Of a stretch of DNA of 47,870 nt, positions 41,214 through 47,870 are shown one piece after another. The stretch's first letter is position 1, and every line of letters begins with the position of its first letter. The notes below the pieces were generated by a model. It searched no databases. It saw nothing but the letters and a program-made list of their open reading frames with translations, and was not told where the DNA came from. A program made the translations under genes and the position numbers. This DNA comes from Saprospiraceae bacterium UBA3362 (GTDB lineage Bacteria > Bacteroidota > Bacteroidia > Chitinophagales > Saprospiraceae): the NCBI GenBank assembly GCA_002360455.1, contig DEQQ01000028.1:1-47870 (forward strand), written 5' to 3'.

Positions 41214-42625
41214 TGGACAAAATATTAGTACTTATTTATTTGATTTCTTCTGTGACCTTCATGTTAGGTCTGAAGATGTTGTCTAAGCCTGACAGCGCAC
41301 GCAAAGGAAATTTGATTGCTGCTGTAGGTATGGTTTTAGCCATTTTTGCCACTATCTTCTTGTATACCAATTCGAGAGGAGAGCATCTTGGAAACTTGGT
41401 TTGGATTTTTGTAGCATTGGGCATTGGTACAGGAATAGGATGGGTGATGGCAAAGAGAGTTCAGATGACGGCAATGCCTCAAATGGTTTCTTTTTTTAAT
41501 GGAATGGGAGGTGCATGTGCTGCATTAATTTCCATTATAGAATACAATCATCTTCTGCATGAGGTTTCGGGAAGTATGGATGCTTCCATGACATCTAAAA
41601 TGATCATTATTTTAGCCGGTTTGGTGATTGGATCTGTGTCTTTTGCTGGCAGTATTATAGCTTATGGAAAGTTGGAAGGCAAGATCAACGATTACAATCT
41701 GCTCGGACAGCAATTTGTAAACATTGGTTTGTTGTTGGCGATTGTGGTTTTATCGGTGTTATTTTATACAGGCACTGTCTCCGGACCTTTGTGGTTTTAT
41801 ATTATATTAGGTCTTTCATTATTGTATGGAATTCTTTTTGTGTTTCCTATAGGTGGAGCGGATATGCCTGTTGTAATCTCTTTACTTAATTCGTTTACAG
41901 GAGTTGCTGCTGCATGCGGAGGATTTTTGTATGACAATTATGTAATGTTGATCGGAGGAATATTGGTTGGATCGGCAGGAACTATTCTTACTGTTGCCAT
42001 GTGTAATGCTATGAACAGATCATTGCTGAATGTATTGGTAGGAAATTTTGGAGGATCTTCTGCAGCATCCGGAGCGGCCTCTACTACAGGCGGAACCTCC
42101 AAGGAGATCACTAAATCTGATGCAGCGATATTAATGAAATATGCAAAGAAAGTAGTCATCGTTCCCGGTTATGGTCTAGCGGTTGCACAGGCTCAACATA
42201 CCTGTCATGAATTGGAAAATTTGCTTGAAGCAGAAGGCGTGGATGTAAAATACGCTATTCATCCTGTAGCAGGAAGGATGCCGGGACACATGAACGTTTT
42301 ATTGGCTGAGTCTAATGTAAGTTATGATAAGCTTGTAGAAATGGAAGACATCAATCCGGAGTTTGCAACCACAGATGTAGTATTGGTTGTAGGAGCCAAT
42401 GACGTTGTAAATCCGGCAGCTAAAACGGATCCAAGTTCGCCCATTTTTGGAATGCCAATTCTTGAAGTTGAAAATTCTAAAAACGTTATAGTGATGAAGA
42501 GATCAATGAAAGCCGGATATGCAGGGATTGATAATGCTCTATTTTATCAGCCAAAAACCTATATGCTGTTTGGAGACGCCAAGGATACATTAACAAAATT
42601 GGTAAATGAGGTAAAATCCTTGTAG
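41213..42625 (+). CDS. pntB: NAD(P) transhydrogenase beta subunit
   Basis: 470 residues. About nine membrane helices occupy residues 1-275 (for example AMPQMVSFFNGMGGACAALI and GGADMPVVISLLNSFTGVAA), then a Gly/Ser/Ala linker, then the NADP(H)-binding dIII domain: KVVIVPGYGLAVAQAQHTC, VKYAIHPVAGRMPGHMNVLL, VVLVVGANDVVNPAAK and VIVMKRSMKAGYAGIDN. All standard motifs are present. It is the last gene of the operon, followed by a strong terminator. Confidence 0.97.
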   Translation: MDKILVLIYLISSVTFMLGLKMLSKPDSARKGNLIAAVGMVLAIFATIFLYTNSRGEHLGNLVWIFVALGIGTGIGWVMAKRVQMTAMPQMVSFFNGMGGACAALISIIEYNHLLHEVSGSMDASMTSKMIIILAGLVIGSVSFAGSIIAYGKLEGKINDYNLLGQQFVNIGLLLAIVVLSVLFYTGTVSGPLWFYIILGLSLLYGILFVFPIGGADMPVVISLLNSFTGVAAACGGFLYDNYVMLIGGILVGSAGTILTVAMCNAMNRSLLNVLVGNFGGSSAASGAASTTGGTSKEITKSDAAILMKYAKKVVIVPGYGLAVAQAQHTCHELENLLEAEGVDVKYAIHPVAGRMPGHMNVLLAESNVSYDKLVEMEDINPEFATTDVVLVVGANDVVNPAAKTDPSSPIFGMPILEVENSKNVIVMKRSMKAGYAGIDNALFYQPKTYMLFGDAKDTLTKLVNEVKSL

Positions 42626-42656
42626 CAAGAAGAAATTCAATTCAATAAATATCATG

Positions 42657-42697
42657 GATCCAAAAAGCAGTTTACTGTTTTTTGGATCTTTTTTTTT
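42657..42697 (+). terminator. Strong intrinsic terminator after pntB
   Basis: GATCCAAAAAGCAG (42657-42670) pairs with CTGTTTTTTGGATC (42675-42688) over 14 positions with one G-T pair and a 4-nt loop. About nine T follow. Confidence 0.9.
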
Positions 42698-43260
42698 GAA
42701 TCAAATTGAAGAGTTTATTTTCAAAAAATATGAGGCAAGGCGCAACATCATCCGGATCTACATTCTTCGGTTCATAAGCTCTTTCTTGCTCAATTTATAA
42801 GTGTTGCGATTCAGACTATCTCTCGATTGAGCCGGGATATAAAAAGTTCTTAACTGAGGCTCAGTCCTTATTTTTTTTGATTGGAAATCAATATAAGCCT
42901 ATTAATTAAAATATTTTTTTGAGACAATTATCGTTTTTTTATATCTTTAAAGCAAAATCGATACGAGATTTGACTTGGGCATATTCATTTTGAGAAAACT
43001 TTTTGTAATGACCCGGAGAAGACTTTAGGAGCCAAGAATTTGAATCCTTGTGGGTATTGTGGAGTAGAGCTTTTTTGGTTGCTGAGTATTCAGGTTGAAA
43101 GAGGAAAGCATTGGGATATTGATTGTTTTTGCAATGCTAAAATTAATAAGAGGAGACCAGTGTCACAATCTTTTTAAGTTATTCGTTAAAAACTTGAGCT
43201 TATTTTTACAATTGACAATGTATAAATTAGAAACTTTAGTAAAGAAATAAAAAACTTATT
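42698..43260. other. Gene-free stretch with a possible degraded zinc-motif gene
   Basis: CGCAACA and TGTTGCG (about 42741 and 42802) form a 7-bp inverted repeat. From 42974 to 43177 the plus strand stays open for 68 codons without an ATG, encoding NPCGYCGVELF and HWDIDCFCNAK; the paired CxxC and HxDxD patterns recall zinc-binding or HNH-type domains. It may be a gene relic. No clear promoter was identified for the protease gene at 43261. Confidence 0.35.
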
Positions 43261-46200
43261 ATGAAAATAAACCAACAACATCAGAAGAAGATGACAAAAG
43301 CAATTTACCTTATAATCTTCGGATTATTTATTTGGGATTTGGGATTTGCGCAATCTCAGCCTATTTCTAAATCAGCTTCAGGGAATGCCTATGTGCTAAA
43401 AACGATGAACACAAAAATTGAGAGTGTAGAACATTTTTTTCAAGACCATTTAAGCGATTTTCAGCTTAGCGAAGGAAATAGTTTTCAGTTATTGAAAACA
43501 GAGAAAGGGCCTTCCGGGAATTTTCATTCAAAGTTCCAACAATATTATAAAGGAATAAAAGTATTCAATGCTTATAGTTTTGTTCATCATAATCAGAACC
43601 AAGTTCAATTGGTCAACGAAACAATTTACCCGCAAATTGAATTGTCCACAAAAACTTCCATTGCTCCTTCTCAGTTGAATTCATTGGCTGCGGTGTATAT
43701 GGAGGCTCCAAAGAAAATTGACAAATTAAAATTGAAGAATAAGCAGATAAAAGTACGAGAGCAGGAATTGGTAGTTTGCTCCAGGCATTATCCTAATTTT
43801 AATGGTCAATATTGTATGGCATATCGTATAATTGCGGAGGATGAGTCACTGCATAACAAAAGAGAGATGTTGATCGAAGCAACTACAGGGCAGCTTATCT
43901 GGAGTCAGTCCAAAATTTGCTCTATTGGAGTTCCATCCAAAGTACATACACATTATTACGGCTTGCAGCAGTTGATCACAGATTCCTTATCACCCAATCA
44001 ATTTAGCTTGGATGATCCGAGCCGTAATATCCATATTCGACAGTTGGTCAATGATTTTCCTAATTCAGTTTATAATACTAAGAGTGACTGGCAGGAGCAA
44101 AGTCAAGATTACAATTATGCAGCATTAGATGCCCATTATTGTGCAACAAAATTTTATGATATGATGCTGAATAATTTTGTGTACAGAGGAATTGACGGGA
44201 AAGGTAAACCAGTATCGATATATGTATATAATCAGAACGAAGGAAACTTTGTAAATGCATTTTGGACAGGAGAATTTGCTGTCTTTGGAAATGGAGATTG
44301 TCACAACGATGCGCTTACGACACATTCTGTAGTGAGTCATGAACTGTATCATGGTGTTACAGAATTTAATTCGGGTTTGATTTATGATAGTGAATCCGGA
44401 GCAATCAATGAGGCGCTGAGTGATATTTTCGGAAAAGCATCTGAGTATTTACACAATAAATCCAACTTTACTTGGGAGCTGGATCCGGCTTTCAAAAGGA
44501 CAAAATATGCTATGCCGTTTCGTATAATGAATGATCCTAAAAAAGTGGAGATGCCTCAAAATTATAGGGGAGAGTTTTGGATTGATGGAAATGATGTCCA
44601 TATCAATAGTTCCATATTAAATTATTGGTATTTTAGCTTATTGGACGGAAATCAGGGACAGAATGAGCAAGGAGAAGAATTTAATGTAAAGCCAATGCCA
44701 ATTTTGGATATATTAAAATTGCTTCACCAGTTGCAGTTGAATTATATGAGACCTGAAACAGGGTATTTGGAACTATACCAATTGTCTAAAGCGGCAGCAA
44801 AGGATTTATTTGGAGAGACCAGTGAGTTTTATTTGTCCATGTTGGAAGCATGGAAAGCTGTGGGAATAACTGATAATTCTACCAATAATGCCGAACTCTA
44901 CGATCTAAGTGTTGATATTCTCAGCCCTGACTTTATTTCTTGTAAAGCAGACGTCATACCTGTTCGAGTGAGAGTTTCTAATGTCGGAACAGAGCCTGTA
45001 TTAAAAGGTACTTCATTTGAGTTAAATGGAACCATGGACAGCAGATTTGAAAATCAAAGTATAATATTGTCTAAAGATTTATTGCCAAGAGAGTTTGTAG
45101 AATTAGAATTCAGGAAATTATTAGTAGATCCTGAGTTAGGATTTAATCTTGTTTATTTTGAGTTGGACTTTGAGGATGATGAAGATGATAATAATTCAAA
45201 CTCAGTATTTACCAATGTATCTTTGGATGTGAATAATGATGTTTTCAATGCAAATGTAGAAGCAACATTATTAAAGTGTGGTCAAAATAAAACCATTATA
45301 ACAACTGCAATATCTAATAACTCATGCAATCCAATTCTCAAGGGAAGTAAAGTTAATATAGATTTTTACAGCAAAGGCAAGGTGATATCATCCAAAGAGG
45401 AAATTCTCAGAGATGATATCGTTGGGTTGAGTCTGCATGTCATTTCAGACACCACCGAATTAATTGAAAATGGGGATGATATTGGTGCAATCATAAGAAT
45501 GGAGGGTGATCCCGACGATACGAACAATGGAGAGGTTTCCATGACTCAATATACAACCCATGAGATAAACTCAAGTTTATTTCTTAATTTTAGTGACAAT
45601 AAATTTGAGGATTACTTTGAAGCTACAGGATTTGCATCAAATAATATTCGGAGATTTGGAGGTGAAAATTATTTTGCTGTGACCGGATACCTTCCCGTTG
45701 AGTACATAGAATTATTTCCTCCTTGTCCTGTGCCCGAATTTATGTTTACACAAGATGGTCCAACTCTAGAAACTTGTTTGGATTTGAGTAACTATGGAAG
45801 CTCTACATTATCCTTTGATGTTGTATTGTATCAATATGATGGAAATATAAAATATCCTGAACTTATCCCATATTCTTCTATGATGCAAGCTACTTGGGAA
45901 GAAAATGGAAAGAAAATAGATCAGAGAATGATCAATCAAAAGGAAGGAATAAAAGTTTCTTACTCTTATCAACTCCCGGCTCAAATTATTACACCGCTCA
46001 ATCTTAAGTTTGTGGCCAATTATGGCGAAAGCTCAGGAGGAGCGGGAGATCTGAATTATGATGTCGTTTTGATGGATAATTTTAGAATCGTTACAACGCC
46101 GGTAGGGACAGACAATCAAATAAACAATGCAGACTTATATTCTTATCCTAATCCTGTAAAAGATGTTCTTTTTATTCAGAATTCAAACTTGATAGACTAT

Positions 46201-46359
46201 CAATATAAATTGATTGGTCTTGACGGAAAAATATGGAAGGAAGGCAAGAGCTCCAAATCTGAGCAAGTGCAGGTAGGAAATTTGCCTTCCGGAGCTTATC
46301 AATTGATCATGAGAGGAAACGACGGGCAAATCGAGAGGAGAAGTATCATTAAGGCATAA
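43261..46359 (+). CDS. M4-family (thermolysin-like) metallopeptidase with type IX secretion tail
   Basis: 1032 residues. A signal peptide (YLIIFGLFIWDLGFAQS) is followed by an FTP/PepSY-type propeptide (residues about 40-215, including KFQQYYKGIKVFNAYSF), which normally chaperones and inhibits the protease. The catalytic domain has HELYH (His360, Glu361, His364), the third zinc ligand in INEALSD (Glu384) and VHINSSILNYW (His447). Two or more beta-sandwich modules follow (residues about 550-930). The end has YSYPNPVKDVLFI to IIKA, a type IX secretion sorting domain. It should be an extracellular or surface protease. It stands alone and ends in a hairpin terminator. Confidence 0.94.
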   Translation: MKINQQHQKKMTKAIYLIIFGLFIWDLGFAQSQPISKSASGNAYVLKTMNTKIESVEHFFQDHLSDFQLSEGNSFQLLKTEKGPSGNFHSKFQQYYKGIKVFNAYSFVHHNQNQVQLVNETIYPQIELSTKTSIAPSQLNSLAAVYMEAPKKIDKLKLKNKQIKVREQELVVCSRHYPNFNGQYCMAYRIIAEDESLHNKREMLIEATTGQLIWSQSKICSIGVPSKVHTHYYGLQQLITDSLSPNQFSLDDPSRNIHIRQLVNDFPNSVYNTKSDWQEQSQDYNYAALDAHYCATKFYDMMLNNFVYRGIDGKGKPVSIYVYNQNEGNFVNAFWTGEFAVFGNGDCHNDALTTHSVVSHELYHGVTEFNSGLIYDSESGAINEALSDIFGKASEYLHNKSNFTWELDPAFKRTKYAMPFRIMNDPKKVEMPQNYRGEFWIDGNDVHINSSILNYWYFSLLDGNQGQNEQGEEFNVKPMPILDILKLLHQLQLNYMRPETGYLELYQLSKAAAKDLFGETSEFYLSMLEAWKAVGITDNSTNNAELYDLSVDILSPDFISCKADVIPVRVRVSNVGTEPVLKGTSFELNGTMDSRFENQSIILSKDLLPREFVELEFRKLLVDPELGFNLVYFELDFEDDEDDNNSNSVFTNVSLDVNNDVFNANVEATLLKCGQNKTIITTAISNNSCNPILKGSKVNIDFYSKGKVISSKEEILRDDIVGLSLHVISDTTELIENGDDIGAIIRMEGDPDDTNNGEVSMTQYTTHEINSSLFLNFSDNKFEDYFEATGFASNNIRRFGGENYFAVTGYLPVEYIELFPPCPVPEFMFTQDGPTLETCLDLSNYGSSTLSFDVVLYQYDGNIKYPELIPYSSMMQATWEENGKKIDQRMINQKEGIKVSYSYQLPAQIITPLNLKFVANYGESSGGAGDLNYDVVLMDNFRIVTTPVGTDNQINNADLYSYPNPVKDVLFIQNSNLIDYQYKLIGLDGKIWKEGKSSKSEQVQVGNLPSGAYQLIMRGNDGQIERRSIIKA

Positions 46360-46370
46360 TGGACTCAAGC

Positions 46371-46407
46371 AAAAGAGGTCGAAGGATAAGCTCCTTCGAT
46401 CTCTTTT
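46371..46407 (+). terminator. Intrinsic terminator after the M4 protease gene
   Basis: AAAAGAGGTCGAAGGA (46371-46386) pairs with TCCTTCGATCTCTTTT (46392-46407), one G-T pair, 5-nt loop. The A and T flanks allow action on both strands. Confidence 0.75.
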
Positions 46408-46473
46408 ACAAAATAACACATTAAAAAAAGTTTATATATAAAAAATAACTTTAGATTTACACAAAAATAAATT

Positions 46474-47481
46474 ATGAATGGACGTAACTACCAAATCAAG
46501 CTTTTTCAATATCTATTGAGCTCCTTGGGAGAAAAGAACTTTAATACTAAGCTTACAGCTATCCTGAATACCAGCATTGGTTCTTTATATAGAAGGCTGA
46601 ATGGTGTGACTATGCTCACTATGGATGAATTGTTGATCTTACAGCAACATTTTGGTTTTTCTTTAGATGCTTTTACTGCTATAGGAGAAAATGTTATAAT
46701 AAGCGAACTCCCAACATTGACCAATAAAATACAGTCTTACAGAGAGTACGCAAATTCTATTTTGATGGATTTTAAAAAAATTGCGTCCATCCCAGGTGTC
46801 AAAATATTTTATTGTACCAGTGAGATCCCATTTTTTCATTACTTAGCTTTTCCTGAACTCATTGCCCTGAAACTTGCATTCTGGTGTCATACTACCTGGG
46901 AATTTAAAAAGATAGATCGCATAGATCAAGAAATAGAAGCCATAGTGCAAGACAAGGAACTCATGGATGTATGCAGAGAATTACTCCAACTCTATAACAA
47001 TACTGCTTCTACAGAAATCTGGGCTGTCCATTTTTTTGAACACACTGTATCTCAATTGTATTACTATATAGAGAGTGGAAAATTGAAAAACGTGGAGACT
47101 ATCCAAGTCACTATTGAGAAATTATATCTCCTTATCCAACATTATGAAACTGTATTACAGGCCGGATCCAAAAAAGGTGTGAATGGTCCGGTACCTGTTC
47201 AAATTTATTTAAATGAGATTTGCCATACCAACAATACTATTTTGGTTACTTCTCCCATAGGGGGTTCAGTACATCTTACGCATGCCAATCCAAATTTCCT
47301 AAAAACTACACAGCAAGGCTTTATAAATTATACAGAGCACTGGATGCAGCAGCTCATCCAAAAAAGTGATTTGATTAGTGGACAGTCCGAAAAAAGGAGG
47401 TTGGCTTTTTTAGAAAAATTGAAACGAAAATTGGAGCATTTAGAAAAACAAGTTAAAGAAGATTTGTATGATATTAAGTGA
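46474..47481 (+). CDS. Hypothetical protein with possible N-terminal helix-turn-helix
   Basis: 335 residues, cytoplasmic by composition. The first 70 residues (LLSSLGEKNFNTKLTAILNT, SIGSLYRRLNGVTMLTMDEL, LILQQHFGFSLDAFTA) show the spacing of an XRE-like helix-turn-helix. The middle is helical with aromatic patches (FHYLAFPELIALKLAFWCHT), and the last 40 residues form a charged helix or coiled coil. The pattern resembles uncharacterised putative regulators in Saprospiraceae-like genomes, but I cannot name the family or a target. No operator was identified. It is monocistronic. Confidence 0.72.
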   Translation: MNGRNYQIKLFQYLLSSLGEKNFNTKLTAILNTSIGSLYRRLNGVTMLTMDELLILQQHFGFSLDAFTAIGENVIISELPTLTNKIQSYREYANSILMDFKKIASIPGVKIFYCTSEIPFFHYLAFPELIALKLAFWCHTTWEFKKIDRIDQEIEAIVQDKELMDVCRELLQLYNNTASTEIWAVHFFEHTVSQLYYYIESGKLKNVETIQVTIEKLYLLIQHYETVLQAGSKKGVNGPVPVQIYLNEICHTNNTILVTSPIGGSVHLTHANPNFLKTTQQGFINYTEHWMQQLIQKSDLISGQSEKRRLAFLEKLKRKLEHLEKQVKEDLYDIK

Positions 47482-47491
47482 ATAATCAAAA

Positions 47492-47526
47492 GCGTCACAC
47501 TGAGTGTGCGTCGAACTGTTTCAGGC
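47492..47526. repeat. Possible degenerate REP-like palindrome
   Basis: GTCACACTGAGTGTGCGTCG contains CACACT-G-AGTGTG. The wording resembles the short dispersed palindromes with CTGAG and GTCGAA common between Bacteroidota genes. It is a single copy in this window, so the call is weak. The rest of 47482-47678 is AT-rich with nothing recognised. Confidence 0.35.
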
Positions 47527-47678
47527 TAAAGTTTATTTAATGAATTAGCAACAGCTTGTAGTTAATATAGGGAACAATTTTTTTTCGATTTATTATAATG
47601 TTAACTCCATGTATTAACAAGTTAGCAACTTGCCAACACAGATTTTTATGAAGATATAATTATATTTCTGTACGAAAA

Positions 47679-47870
47679 TTAGTAGTTAATATGATATTGT
47701 GCAGTGTCATGGGCTTTGATGTAAAGAGAATCAGTGTATTCTTTGATAGTATTGTTCTTGTGAACTCTCCACAATATTTGAGTTTTACGATTTCCACTAG
47801 CTAAATGGATCTCGGTTGTATCCACATCTTTACCAAAATGGCCACCACCACCCCCATCTGAACTTGTGAA
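47679..47870 (-). CDS. C-terminal fragment of an unidentified protein, cut by the window edge
   Basis: The minus-strand frame is open from the window end to TAA at 47679-47681, 63 codons. The peptide includes GGGGGHFGKDVDTTEIHLAS and TQILWRVHKNNTIKEYTDSL, ending AHDTAQYHINY. The alternating polar/aromatic pattern with a Trp suggests a beta-sandwich (Ig-like) end of an exported protein. No start or family is visible. Confidence 0.5.
   Translation of the reverse strand, partial: FTSSDGGGGGHFGKDVDTTEIHLASGNRKTQILWRVHKNNTIKEYTDSLYIKAHDTAQYHINY

Overview
This window is a chromosomal segment of a Bacteroidota bacterium, most likely of the Saprospiraceae or a close relative. The family-level placement is inference from gene style. 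Direct evidence for the phylum includes several Bacteroidota-type promoters (TTTG/TTG, about 19-20 nt, then TAnnTTTG), a type IX secretion sorting tail on a thermolysin-like protease, a fused CcsBA cytochrome c maturation protein, a Sec/lipoprotein-type (clade II) nitrous oxide reductase, and little reliance on Shine-Dalgarno sites. The sequence is AT-rich. No rRNA, tRNA, CRISPR array or intact insertion sequence was seen.

Region 1 (1-7383) is a tightly packed operon. It holds the 3' part of a multiheme cytochrome c with at least 22 CxxCH motifs in exact 222-residue repeats, an outer-membrane beta-barrel protein, an OB-fold-like lipoprotein, and CcsBA, which attaches heme to such cytochromes. 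Region 2 (7468-11255) has a PlsC-like acyltransferase and a YfhO-type membrane protein. Region 3 (11256-12564) is a small accessory island: a toxin-antitoxin pair whose toxin has an in-frame stop, bounded by 10-bp inverted repeats. Region 4 (12565-28639) is general metabolism and envelope: a glycosyltransferase with an LpxH-like phosphoesterase, PdhB, GNAT, nucleoside phosphorylase, an ArsC-like protein, alanine dehydrogenase, a GT-C-like membrane protein, KdsB, a hexapeptide acyltransferase with a giant AsmA-family protein, and a double-ATPase ABC protein.

Region 5 (28714-38917) is the functional centre: a complete clade II nitrous oxide reduction locus. A fasciclin lipoprotein diverges from a cytochrome c lipoprotein and nosZ. 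These are followed by a membrane/NosL fusion, nosD, nosF, nosY and a group III truncated hemoglobin. On the opposite strand lie a Crp/Fnr-family regulator and a histidine-containing membrane protein. Three perfect palindromes (TTATGA-N6-TCATAA) sit before the fasciclin gene, before the cytochrome/nosZ pair and before the regulator gene itself. Each lies 29.5-30.5 nt upstream of a TAnnTTTG-like box, which predicts one autoregulated Crp/Fnr regulon activated from about position -42.

Region 6 (39190-47870) contains a small channel-like membrane protein, the three-gene proton-translocating transhydrogenase (pntA1, pntA2, pntB), an M4 metalloprotease with a type IX secretion tail, a protein with a possible N-terminal HTH, and the end of an unidentified gene on the minus strand.

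Two families of interspersed structured repeats were found: a GC-rich REP-like element at 1671 and 19253, whose terminal stem shows a compensatory change, and a 93-bp element at 17886 and 39643 (86/93 identical). Both copies of the second element lie just upstream of members of the alanine dehydrogenase/PntA family.
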